A stretch of 47,055 bases of DNA, taken from assembly GCA_937868015.1 (NCBI GenBank), contig CALMLW010000175.1, forward strand, positions 1 through 47,055. The letters run 5' to 3'. The notes beneath the pieces are model-generated. The model saw nothing but the letters and a program-made list of their open reading frames with translations. It made no database searches and was not told the DNA's origin. This DNA is from an uncultured Synergistaceae bacterium (GTDB taxonomy: Bacteria; Synergistota; Synergistia; Synergistales; Aminiphilaceae). A program made the translations under genes and the position numbers. Shown here in pieces: positions 15,737 to 24,032 of the stretch; within the stretch, counting starts at the first letter, position 1, and each line of letters begins with the position of its first letter.

Positions 15737-18700
15737 TTACCCCTTGCGGGCTTCTCTTGGAGTTTTTTTGGCCTTTTTTTCAGGGGATCGCCGGGGGGCG
15801 CGCCGGTCCAGGGCCTGCCGCAGGGCCTGGTGCAGGGTTTCGGCGGTGAAGGGCTTAGGGATAAAGCCGTCCCCTCCGGCGTCAAACCAGCGCCCGGAGT
15901 CCTCCGGTCGGGCGGAGGCCCCCAGGGCCACCAGGGATAGGGAGGGGTAGCGCTGGTCCCGGAGGGAAAGGGCGTCTTTCAGGCATCCCAGCTCCCCCTC
16001 GGGCATGTCCAAAATCACCAGGTCAAAGGGCTCCCGTTCCAGCATTTCCGTCGCCTGATCCCCGCTCTCCGCCACGCGAAGTTCTGCTTTGTCCTTGCGA
16101 AGCATGAGCTGGATCAGCTTCCGGTCTACGGGGTTGTCCTCCACCAAAAGGACCCGGAGGCCCGGGGGCAAGGGAAATCCTCCGGAAGGGCCGGGGCCGG
16201 AGGCGGGGGGAAGGTTCAGGGAGAAGGAGAAGGTGCTTCCCTTTCCCGGGACGCTCTCCACGGAGACCGACCCTCCCAGGGCTTGGACGATCCTCTTCGT
16301 GATGGCGAGCCCCGTGCCCGCCCCTTGGTGCCTCTTGCTCAGGCCATCGTCCAGCTGGGTGAAGGGTTCGAAGATTTTTTTGAGGTCCTGGGCGGCGATG
16401 CCTATCCCGGAATCGGTCACGGAGAACCGGTAAAGCGAGGGGTTTCCGCCGGGATCTTCCGGGGATATCGCCAGGGAGACCCCCCCTTCGGAGGTAAAAG
16501 ATGCCGCATTGTGCAGGAGTACGTCCAGGCAGGTGCGCAGGAGTCCCTCGTCCCCTAGGACTTTTTCCGGCAGGCGCGGATCCCAGAGGACGCGGAAGGT
16601 CAGCCCCTTGCGCCGAAAGAGCTGGCCCGTCTCAGACCCCGCTTTCTCCACCAGGGCCCGGAGATCCAGCGGCCCCGGGGTCGGGGAGATTCCCTCGGTC
16701 TCCAGCCGGGCCAGGGTGAGGAGATTATTCAGCAGGGACAGGAGTTTTTCCCCGGAGGACAGGATGTGCTGCAACAGATCCTGTTGGTCCTCCGACAGGA
16801 GGGAATCCTTCAGGAGACGCGCCATGCCCAGGACCGCATTCAGGGGGGTCCGAATTTCGTGGCTCATGTTCGCCAGGAAGACGCTCTTGGCCCGATTGGC
16901 CCCTTCGGCCTGGTCCCGGGCCGCCCGGATAGATTCTTCGATCTCCTTGCGATGGGTGATGTCTATGGCCAGGCAAACCACCCGATCGCAGAGGTGATCC
17001 CCCCGACAGAGGGGAGCCAGGCGGGCTTCGAAGCTCCGTCCCCCTTCGTCGGTGTACTCCACGGTCTGGAGGCTCAGGTGGGAAAGGGTTCGCCCGATGG
17101 CCTCCCGGACCCGGGGGACCGTCTCGGGGGGGAGGAAGTCCTCGAGCTTGTGCCCCGAAGGAAATCTCGGGAGTTGGTCCGGCGCCATGTGGGTCACCAC
17201 GTCCGTGACGGTGCCGCCTTGGTCAAAGACGAGGACCGCGTCCGGTACGGTGCGAAGGATGGCCTCCGTGTACCGGATCTGGGCCTTCAAGGCGTCTTCG
17301 GTCTTCTTGCGCCGAGCGTTTTCCTGGCGTAGTTCCCTGTTGGTCGTCTCCAACTCGGCGGTGCGCTGCTCCACCCTCTGCTCGAGGAGGTCCCGGGACT
17401 CCCGGAGGGCCTGTTCGGTCTTCATGGCCTCGGTGATATCCCGCCCCACGCCCTGGATCTCCAGGAGCGATCCCCGGTCGTCGAAGATCCCCCCGTAACT
17501 CCATTGGAGCCAGCGCGTCTCTCCCCCTCGGGTGATCATGCGCTCCGTGCGGAGGAGCCGGGGGCTTTTCAGGACGATCCGGGCCATGGCCTCCCGAAGG
17601 GGCTCCTGGGCCGAGGGAAGGGCGCACTGGAAGACGGAAAAAGCGTGGAGGGCGTGGCGATCCAGCCCAAAAAAGGAGAAAAAGGCCCGGTTGGCGAAGC
17701 GAAGAAGGCCATCGGGGGAAAAACGGCACACCAGGTCGTCCTGGTCCTGGACCACCGCCTCGTAGCGCTTCTCGCTCTGGCGCAGGGCCCGCTCGGTGGC
17801 GCGCTTCTTCAGGGCGTGCTCCAGGAGGTCGCGGAAGAACTTCAGCTCTTCCACGTCGTCCTGGCTCCAGGCCCCCGGATGGCGGTTGTTATCGAAGCCC
17901 ACATACCCCGTCACCGAGTCCCCCGATCCCCAGCTCAGCACGAAGAGGGATTGGATGCCCTGGGCCCGAAGGATTTCCCGTTCATGGGCCGCCTCGGGGG
18001 GCATGGAGCGGACGTCGGGGACGATGATGGCTCCCTCGCGCCGGAGGGTGTCGATCCACCACGGAGTGGCATCCATGGCAATGCGCTGCAGCTGGTCTTT
18101 TGCCGGGGATATGCCGGGGGCGCACCATTCGTGGGTGTTGCTGTGGGTGGCCCCCTCGGGGTCGACCTGGAAGACGTACCCCCGGTCGGCGCTGAAAAAG
18201 GCCCCCAGATCTCCCAGGGCCTGATGGATGGCGTGGTCCAGACAGAGGTCCTTTAGGAATCGGGCCGAAATGCGCGAAAGGACCTTCTCCAGGACCAGGC
18301 GCCGCCGGAGGGAGTCCTCGGCGAGGCACAGGCTGGAGATGTCCTGGTAGGCGGCGTAATGAAAGGCCCCCCGGGACGTCTTGATGGGAAAGACCGTCAG
18401 GGCCACGGGCAATCGGGAGCCGTCCTTTCGGCTCCGGAACGTGGAGGAAAGGGAGACGTATTCCCCGGCGCCCACCCGCCGAGAGAGGTCTTCCGCCTCG
18501 GCTAGCTCCTCGGAGGAGGTGGTCACCAGGTGATCGATGATCTTCCCCCGGATCTCTTCGTCGGAGTATTGAAACATCTCCCGAAATTGGCGGTTCGACC
18601 GGATCACCCGGCGATGGGCGTCGACGAAGACGATGCCCTCGGAGGCCTCCTCGAAGAGCTCCTCGAAGAAGGCCCCGACGATGGCGGAATCCCGCAGGGT

Positions 18701-18778
18701 GTCCTCCGGGGCGGAGGCGTCGGCATGGACGTCTTCAGGGAGGGGGGGAGTGGGGGATAGATCTTCGCCGCCGGGCAT
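15737..18778 (-). CDS. hybrid sensor histidine kinase (PAS-GAF-PAS-PAS-HisKA-HATPase-REC)
   Basis: Large soluble two-component sensor (1013 aa) with no membrane segment. In order: PAS (about 35-155), GAF (about 165-325, with ADRGYVFQV and GYVGFDNNRHPGAW), PAS (about 335-450, ending VGRDITEAMK), a coiled coil, a weaker PAS (about 505-620), HisKA with the phosphorylated His in FLANMSHEIRTPLNAVLGM, HATPase_c (N box LLHNAASFTSEGG, VTDSGIGIA, GAGTGLAITKRIV) and a C-terminal receiver (VLLVEDNPVDRKL, phospho-Asp in LVILDMPEG, Lys in IPKPF). The receiver's usual Thr/Ser (LTA pattern) is Gly in VALGASA. The ATG at 18778 has AGGAGG at good spacing. No response regulator gene is adjacent, so targets are unknown. 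Confidence 0.92.
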   Translation of the reverse strand: MPGGEDLSPTPPLPEDVHADASAPEDTLRDSAIVGAFFEELFEEASEGIVFVDAHRRVIRSNRQFREMFQYSDEEIRGKIIDHLVTTSSEELAEAEDLSRRVGAGEYVSLSSTFRSRKDGSRLPVALTVFPIKTSRGAFHYAAYQDISSLCLAEDSLRRRLVLEKVLSRISARFLKDLCLDHAIHQALGDLGAFFSADRGYVFQVDPEGATHSNTHEWCAPGISPAKDQLQRIAMDATPWWIDTLRREGAIIVPDVRSMPPEAAHEREILRAQGIQSLFVLSWGSGDSVTGYVGFDNNRHPGAWSQDDVEELKFFRDLLEHALKKRATERALRQSEKRYEAVVQDQDDLVCRFSPDGLLRFANRAFFSFFGLDRHALHAFSVFQCALPSAQEPLREAMARIVLKSPRLLRTERMITRGGETRWLQWSYGGIFDDRGSLLEIQGVGRDITEAMKTEQALRESRDLLEQRVEQRTAELETTNRELRQENARRKKTEDALKAQIRYTEAILRTVPDAVLVFDQGGTVTDVVTHMAPDQLPRFPSGHKLEDFLPPETVPRVREAIGRTLSHLSLQTVEYTDEGGRSFEARLAPLCRGDHLCDRVVCLAIDITHRKEIEESIRAARDQAEGANRAKSVFLANMSHEIRTPLNAVLGMARLLKDSLLSEDQQDLLQHILSSGEKLLSLLNNLLTLARLETEGISPTPGPLDLRALVEKAGSETGQLFRRKGLTFRVLWDPRLPEKVLGDEGLLRTCLDVLLHNAASFTSEGGVSLAISPEDPGGNPSLYRFSVTDSGIGIAAQDLKKIFEPFTQLDDGLSKRHQGAGTGLAITKRIVQALGGSVSVESVPGKGSTFSFSLNLPPASGPGPSGGFPLPPGLRVLLVEDNPVDRKLIQLMLRKDKAELRVAESGDQATEMLEREPFDLVILDMPEGELGCLKDALSLRDQRYPSLSLVALGASARPEDSGRWFDAGGDGFIPKPFTAETLHQALRQALDRRAPRRSPEKKAKKTPREARKG

Positions 18779-18902
18779 GCGTCCGGGCCTCCTTTGTTGT
18801 CATGATTTGTCTTTAGGTCATAACAGATCCATCACCCCGGGCGCGACGCCCCGGGCCCTTCGCTTTTCGGGGGGGCGTCAAGGTCGTCAGGAAGAAAGGA
18901 GC

Positions 18903-19415
18903 CTAAAGGAGCTTTCGGGCGGCCCCCAGGGCGGCGTCGTAGTCCGGAGGCGTGGTGGCCTCGGGGACGAGCTCCACGTAGCGCACCACGTCGTTTTTAT
19001 CCAGCACGAAGATGGCCCGGGCCAGGAGGCGGAGCTCTTTGATCAGGACGCCATAGGCCAGGCCGAAGGCCCCGTCTCGGTGATCGGAGAGCACCTTGAT
19101 GTGGTCCACGTTGCCCGTCAGGCAGAACCGGTTGATGGCAAAGGGGAGGTCCATGCTGACATTCATCACCACCACGTCGCCGGGGAGTTGGGCCGCTTCG
19201 TCGTTGAAACGATGGGCCTGAAGGTCGCACACGGGGGTGTCCAGGGAGGGGGTGACGCTCAAGATCTTCACCTTCCCGGGAAAGTGGGCCAAGTGTACGG
19301 GTTGGAGCTTGCCGTCCAGAAGGGTGAAATCTGGGGCCTTGTCGCCTGCTTTGATCTCGGGGCCACACAGGGTCAGGGGGTTGCCTTTCATGGTGACGAT
19401 GCCGGTCCGTTCCAT
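18903..19415 (-). CDS. tpx: thiol peroxidase (Tpx, atypical 2-Cys peroxiredoxin)
   Basis: Peroxiredoxin (170 aa) that reduces hydrogen and alkyl peroxides with thioredoxin-like donors. The Tpx pattern is clear: SVTPSLDTPVCDLQAHRFN with the peroxidatic Cys63, and LPFAINRFC with the resolving Cys98, then NVDHIKVLSDHRDGAFGLAYGVLI and ARAIFVLDKNDVV. The start at 19415 follows GGAGGTGTTCTCC. A TATAAT box lies about 65 nt upstream on the minus strand. It is a normal antioxidant gene for an anaerobe; no partner reductase is nearby. Confidence 0.95.
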   Translation of the reverse strand: MERTGIVTMKGNPLTLCGPEIKAGDKAPDFTLLDGKLQPVHLAHFPGKVKILSVTPSLDTPVCDLQAHRFNDEAAQLPGDVVVMNVSMDLPFAINRFCLTGNVDHIKVLSDHRDGAFGLAYGVLIKELRLLARAIFVLDKNDVVRYVELVPEATTPPDYDAALGAARKLL

Positions 19416-19476
19416 GGGGAGAACACCTCCGTAGGTCGTGAAAGATTTTTTTCCACGGGTCTCTTGGATCGATAAG

Positions 19477-19482
19477 ATTATA
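19477..19482 (-). promoter_or_regulatory. -10 box of tpx
   Basis: TATAAT on the minus strand, about 60 nt before the tpx start codon. The hexamer 17 nt upstream (TTCTAT) is a poor -35. Confidence 0.45.
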
Positions 19483-19656
19483 CGCCATGGTCGCCTTTTA
19501 TAGAATGGGAGGGGGGATAAAATTCTCCCTTGGGGGGGCATACACGGGGGCTCCGATGCGCTATACTGGACGGGAGAGATAAAGACGTCTTAGAGATGGA
19601 GCCTCGGCCCGGACGGGTCTGCGGAAGCGACGGCGAGGCGGTATGCGGGGGGTGGC

Positions 19657-20445
19657 ATGGTGGGTCGATGGGGGGCGCGAGGAGCGTGGGCGGTGGCCCT
19701 TTTGGTCCTTTGGGTCGGCGCGGGATGGGCCCTTTCCTTGGATGACGTGCGCCACCGGGGGGTGCTCCGCATAGGTTTAGAGGACGAGCCCTGGGGATTT
19801 TTCGTGAGATGGCAGGAGGGGGTTCCGGAGGGTCTTTGTGCCGACCTGGCCCGGGCCTTGGCGAAGGCCCTCGGCGTCAGGGAAGAGATCGTGGCGGTCC
19901 CCTGGGGAGAAGGAGAGCCCGGGAGCATCACGGGCACCTGGCAGGCGGAGGATTGGTCCCGTTTCGACGTGGTGGTGTCTCCGGTGGCCATCATGGCGGA
20001 GCGCCAGGGGAAGGTGACGTTCTCCCTCCCCTATACCACGGTGGGGCAGATGATCCTGGTGCGGCGGAATGGGGGGGCCCGGGCTCCGGAAAACCTCCGC
20101 CTCGGGAGGATCGGAGTGGCCCAAGGCACTTCCAGCGTGCCCGCCGCCCAAGAGGCCTTCCCCGACGCCACGCTGGTACCCTACGACGGAGGTGAAGCCC
20201 TGGCGACTCCCCTGAGGCAAAAGGAGATTGACGCCGTGGTGGTGGACAGCCCCGTGGCTCTGGACTTTTTGCGCCGTTTCTCCGACATCGTCGCACTGGA
20301 AAAGCTCCTCACCCGGGAGCGCTACGCCCTGGTGCTCCCCCTTTCGGCGGACCGATCGCTGGTGGAGGCGGTGAACGGCTTTCTGAGCGGCGAGGGGAAG
20401 GCCATCGTCGACCGATGGAGCCGGGGCGATGGGGGAAAGAAGTAG
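19657..20445 (+). CDS. extracytoplasmic solute-binding protein (family 3), no permease nearby
   Basis: Secreted or periplasmic amino-acid-type binding protein (262 aa). The N-terminus has Arg residues then a hydrophobic stretch (AWAVALLVLWVGAGWA, about residues 10-25) followed by a likely cleavage site, so it is exported. The mature part starts DDVRHRGVLRIGLEDEPWGFF and contains GLCADLARALAKALGV, LPYTTVGQMILV, IGVAQGTSS and IDAVVVDSPVALDF, the bilobed SBP_bac_3 pattern. The ribosome binding site is poor (GGGGGGTGGC). No ABC permease or ATPase gene is adjacent; instead a membrane HD-GYP sensor follows after 125 nt, so it may present a ligand to that sensor. This last point is inference. Confidence 0.8.
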   Translation: MVGRWGARGAWAVALLVLWVGAGWALSLDDVRHRGVLRIGLEDEPWGFFVRWQEGVPEGLCADLARALAKALGVREEIVAVPWGEGEPGSITGTWQAEDWSRFDVVVSPVAIMAERQGKVTFSLPYTTVGQMILVRRNGGARAPENLRLGRIGVAQGTSSVPAAQEAFPDATLVPYDGGEALATPLRQKEIDAVVVDSPVALDFLRRFSDIVALEKLLTRERYALVLPLSADRSLVEAVNGFLSGEGKAIVDRWSRGDGGKK

Positions 20446-20570
20446 GCCCCTTCGGCCGGGAGGGTGGAAGACGGATCGCCGGTGGATGTGAGGGCGAAAG
20501 CCAGGGCCCCTTCGTGGGAGTGAGCCGATGGGGGGCCCGAGAAGAAGAAGAGTTCGAAAGAGTCGGGGCG

Positions 20571-22868
20571 ATGACGTTGGAAAAGGCCGTTTCCCTACAG
20601 CGCCGGATGATGACGCGGATCCTGCCGATCTTTTTCCTGATGGCGGGGTCTTTGGCGGTGGCCTTTTCGTTCTTGGGATTCTGGCTCCGGAGAGAGATCC
20701 TCTCCCAAGTCCGAGATGAGACGGTGCGGTCGGTCTCGGAGTTTTTGGGGGAGTACGGCGAGACCCTTTCCCTCCTGGAAAACCAGTACACCCTGGCCAT
20801 GAACAGCATCCTCGACAGTCTGCCCCGGATCTTCGTCGCCGACACCTCCGCCCACGACGTCCAACCCATGGAAGTGACGTTTTTTGCCCGACAGCTCTTT
20901 TCCCGCCTCTGGAGCGACCCTTCTTCGATCGATGGGCGGGTCTTCGTGCTGACTCTGGACCCTCGAGGAAAGGTGATCTCTTCCACCTTGCCTCCGGGAC
21001 TTCCTGCCCTGCCTCCGGGGGCCCGGGACATGTTGGCGACGCTGTCCCCCGGGGGGCGGGCTGTGGCGCCCCTTTACTGGGACGCCCCTTCGGGACGGTA
21101 TTATCTTTATGGTTTTTCCTCCTTTCCCGACGATTCCCGCCTGGGGGTCTGTCTGGAGGTCAATCCCGCCCTGCCGGAAAAAATTCTCTCCATGATATGG
21201 CAAATTCGGGATGTGCCCTTCGTGAACGGCGTGGGGCTCTACGACCCCGCCGACGGGCGCCCCGTGGGGCGCCACTCCCCGGCCCTTCCCCCCGAGACGC
21301 GGCGAATCTTCTCTTCGTTGAAGATGGGGGAAGTGGTCCCCGTCGGAGGGGTGGGGCGCCCGGGGGAGAGCTCGCTCTTTCTCTGGAGCCCCCGACGAGG
21401 GGGACACGCCCTTTTTGGGCTAGATCGGGTGGGGGTGCTCCTTCAGATGGACCTCTCCTTCTTCACCAAGATCTGGCAGGGGGCCCTCCTGGGAGGGGCC
21501 CTTTTTCTGACGGTGGCCCTGGGGCTTTTCATCGGGAGCATTGCCCGGGCCAGCCGGGAAGTGGTGGTCCCCTTTCGGGCCCTGGGGGATCAGATGGAGC
21601 GCTTTATGAGGGATCAAGACGCCTTCCCTTCGGAGGAACTTCGGGAAAACTCGTGGAAAATCGAGGAGATCCGAGACCTGGAGAGGGCCTTTTTGGCCAT
21701 GGCCCGGGAGATTGTGGCGGGGCTGGAGCAGTTACGGGCCGCCAACGACGAACTGAAGGCCCTGTACCGCCAGCAGGAAAGGTTGACGTTGAGCCTGGAG
21801 CGCGTCTTCTCCCTGGCGTCGGCCATGGCCGATGCCCCCGATCAGGACGAGGAGGAGTTTCTCGGCCAAACACTGCGCTTTGCCCTGGAGCTGGTGCCCG
21901 AGGCCGGGGCGGGTACGGCGGGGATCGTGGAAGGGGGGCGGTGGCACTTCGTGGCCGCCGAGGGCCACGACCGCGACCGGCTACGCCGTCTGCCCTCCAT
22001 GGACGAACAATTCCTCCCCGCCCAGGAGGGGAGCGTGCTCATTCCGGCGCCCCTGTCGCACCTGCGCCGGGCCATGACCGACGCTTCCTTCGAGCTTTTT
22101 CAGCTCGCCACCCTGCCCGTTTATGAATCCCTCGTGATACCCCTGCGTACCGGGGGGAAGCCCCGGGGACATTTGGCCCTGGATATCGTCGACATCCAAA
22201 AAAGCCCTTTCTCCCAGGAGTCCCTCCGGGTCATGGAGGCCCTGGGTCACTTGGCGGCCACGTTCCTCGGCATGAAGCAGCTCTTTGCCGTGCAGGAGGG
22301 CTTCCAGAGGGAGATCGCCATGTCCATGATCTCCATGCTGGAGCAGTACGATAGCTATACCCGAGGGCATTCGGAGAACGTGGCCCTGCTGGCCCAGCGC
22401 CTGGCGGAGCGGTTGGGGATGGGGCGGGATGCCGTGAAAAACGCCTATTGGGCGGGGTTGGTCCACGACATCGGCAAGATCCTGGTGCCCATCGATGTCC
22501 TCAATAAGAGCACCTCTCTGACGGAGGAAGAGTACGCCCTGGTCAAGACCCACCCCGAACGGGGAGAGCGGGTCCTATCCCGCTCCGAAGAGTTGGCAGG
22601 GCTGGGTTTGGTGGTGGGAAGCCACCACGAAAGATGGGATGGCACGGGATATCCCGCAGGGCGTCGAGGGGAAGAAATTCCTCCCCTGGCCCGGGTGATG
22701 GCCCTGGCGGACGCCTACGACGCCATGACCAGCCACCGATCCTACCGCCGAGGCATGAAAAAAAGCGTGGCCCTGGAGGAGATTCGACGAGGGGCGGGGA
22801 CGCAGTTCGACCCCGAGATGGCCTGGATCTTCGTGGAGATGATGGAGGGATCGCCGGAAGGCTCCTAG
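20571..22868 (+). CDS. membrane sensor with GAF and HD-GYP domains (cyclic-di-GMP phosphodiesterase)
   Basis: Integral membrane signalling protein (765 aa). A first membrane helix (about 15-38, ILPIFFLMAGSLAVAFSFLG) leads to a roughly 260-residue extracytoplasmic sensor, a second helix (about 305-328), a linker/coiled coil, a GAF domain (about 415-580) and a complete HD-GYP domain. Catalytic motifs: YTRGHSENVALLA, LVHDIGKILVP, VKTHPERGERVL, SHHERWDGTGYP and ALADAYDAMTSHRSYR. The intact HD and GYP motifs predict hydrolysis of cyclic di-GMP. ATG 20571 is chosen because it puts the first helix near the N-terminus; an in-frame ATG at 20415 would add 52 residues of unlikely composition. It follows the binding protein gene in the same direction. 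Confidence 0.88.
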   Translation: MTLEKAVSLQRRMMTRILPIFFLMAGSLAVAFSFLGFWLRREILSQVRDETVRSVSEFLGEYGETLSLLENQYTLAMNSILDSLPRIFVADTSAHDVQPMEVTFFARQLFSRLWSDPSSIDGRVFVLTLDPRGKVISSTLPPGLPALPPGARDMLATLSPGGRAVAPLYWDAPSGRYYLYGFSSFPDDSRLGVCLEVNPALPEKILSMIWQIRDVPFVNGVGLYDPADGRPVGRHSPALPPETRRIFSSLKMGEVVPVGGVGRPGESSLFLWSPRRGGHALFGLDRVGVLLQMDLSFFTKIWQGALLGGALFLTVALGLFIGSIARASREVVVPFRALGDQMERFMRDQDAFPSEELRENSWKIEEIRDLERAFLAMAREIVAGLEQLRAANDELKALYRQQERLTLSLERVFSLASAMADAPDQDEEEFLGQTLRFALELVPEAGAGTAGIVEGGRWHFVAAEGHDRDRLRRLPSMDEQFLPAQEGSVLIPAPLSHLRRAMTDASFELFQLATLPVYESLVIPLRTGGKPRGHLALDIVDIQKSPFSQESLRVMEALGHLAATFLGMKQLFAVQEGFQREIAMSMISMLEQYDSYTRGHSENVALLAQRLAERLGMGRDAVKNAYWAGLVHDIGKILVPIDVLNKSTSLTEEEYALVKTHPERGERVLSRSEELAGLGLVVGSHHERWDGTGYPAGRRGEEIPPLARVMALADAYDAMTSHRSYRRGMKKSVALEEIRRGAGTQFDPEMAWIFVEMMEGSPEGS

Positions 22869-22969
22869 CTTTCCCGGAGGGATCCGGTTAGGGGGAAATC
22901 TCCCCATGAGGGGGCGGGGCATGACACGATTTCTAACAAAAAAGATCTTTAGTTTCCCCCCCAAAGGCC

Positions 22970-22998
22970 TTGACGAACCCTCCGGGGCGTGATATTTT
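22970..22998 (+). promoter_or_regulatory. promoter of hypE-hypD
   Basis: TTGACG (22970-22975), 17-nt spacer, TATTTT (22993-22998). Close to consensus and correctly oriented, about 125 nt upstream of the hypE start codon. Confidence 0.7.
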
Positions 22999-23018
22999 AC
23001 CGCGTAAGAGAGCTCCGT

Positions 23019-23065
23019 CCTCCCCCACGCAAAGGTTCCAGAGTTGCCGCCGGGAGGTTTTTTTT
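23019..23065 (+). terminator. possible leader terminator before hypE
   Basis: CCTCCC (23019-23024) can pair with GGGAGG (23052-23057), followed at once by eight T (23058-23065). It lies between the predicted transcription start and hypE, so it would act as an attenuator. The stem is only 6 bp with a long loop, so support is moderate. Confidence 0.4.
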
Positions 23066-23078
23066 CAGACTCGCGGAC

Positions 23079-23095
23079 TGTATTCAAAGAATACA
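23079..23095. promoter_or_regulatory. palindromic operator candidate before hypE
   Basis: TGTATTC AAA GAATACA: two perfect 7-bp arms with a 3-bp centre, 27 nt before the hypE start and downstream of the promoter. The position suits a repressor acting as a roadblock, or an RNA hairpin near the ribosome binding site. Confidence 0.55.
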
Positions 23096-23121
23096 CTCAT
23101 CGAAGGAAGAGAGGGAGATCC

Positions 23122-24027
23122 ATGACGTCGGGCGTGGTTTTCGACCTTCACCGCTATTCCCTCCACGATGGCCCGGGGATTCGCACCACCGTCTTCCTCA
23201 AGGGGTGTCCCCTGGACTGCTGGTGGTGCCATAACCCCGAGAGCAAGGCTTTTCCGCCGGAGCTCATCCACCGGGCGGAGCGGTGCATCGGCTGCGGCAC
23301 CTGCGTTCGGGTCTGTCCCCGGGAGGCCTTGGCCCCGTCTCCCCCGGGGGTGTGGCTCCAGAGAGAGCGCTGTGACGCCTGCGGTAGGTGCGCCGAAGTC
23401 TGTCCCGCCGAGGCCCTGGAGATGGCGGGGCGCTCCATGACGGTGGCGGAGGTCCTGCGGGAGGTGCGCTCCGACGTGATCTTTTTCGACGAGTCGGGGG
23501 GAGGGGTGACCTTTTCGGGGGGCGAGCCCCTGAGCCAGCCGGACTTTCTCGGGGAGCTCCTGGAGGCCTGCGGCGCCGAGGGCATCCACCGGGCGGTGGA
23601 TACGTCGGGGCACGCCCCCTGGGAGGTGCTGGATCGGGTGAGGCGCGTCACGGATCTTTTCCTCTACGACCTGAAGCTCATGGATCCCCATCGTCATCGC
23701 TGGTATACGGGGGTGGACAATGGCCTTATCTTGGCCAACCTTAAGCGCCTTTCCGAGGAGGGGAGCCGGATCGTCCTGCGTTTTCCCCTGATCCCCGGCG
23801 TCAACGACCACCGGGAAAATGTCGACGCCCTGGGGGCCCTGGGAGCCTCCCTGGCCGGGGTGGAGTGGGTGAGCATCTTGCCCTACCACGCCGCCGCCCG
23901 AGATAAGTACAAAAAGATGGGGATGGAATACCGCCTTTCCCAGACGTTACCCCCCTCGGCCCATATGGTGGAGCAGGTCAAGGGGCAGTTGGAGGCCTTC
24001 GGCCTTGCGGTGAGGATAGGAGGATGA
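23122..24027 (+). CDS. hypE: glycyl radical enzyme activase (HypE-type)
   Basis: Radical S-adenosylmethionine enzyme (301 aa) that installs the glycyl radical on the dehydratase encoded next. The N-terminal signature HRYSLHDGPGIRTTVFLKGC carries the SAM-cluster cysteines Cys29, Cys33 and Cys36 (CPLDCWWC). A ferredoxin-like insert has two further four-cysteine sets (CIGCGTCVRVCP, Cys55-65, and CDACGRCAEVCP, Cys84-94), as in activases of non-PFL glycyl radical enzymes. GGGVTFSGGEPLSQ is the SAM-binding GGE motif. The ATG at 23122 follows AGAGGGAGATCC. It lies 5 nt before hypD, and its position gives it its specificity. Confidence 0.9.
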   Translation: MTSGVVFDLHRYSLHDGPGIRTTVFLKGCPLDCWWCHNPESKAFPPELIHRAERCIGCGTCVRVCPREALAPSPPGVWLQRERCDACGRCAEVCPAEALEMAGRSMTVAEVLREVRSDVIFFDESGGGVTFSGGEPLSQPDFLGELLEACGAEGIHRAVDTSGHAPWEVLDRVRRVTDLFLYDLKLMDPHRHRWYTGVDNGLILANLKRLSEEGSRIVLRFPLIPGVNDHRENVDALGALGASLAGVEWVSILPYHAAARDKYKKMGMEYRLSQTLPPSAHMVEQVKGQLEAFGLAVRIGG

Positions 24028-24032
24028 TCGGT

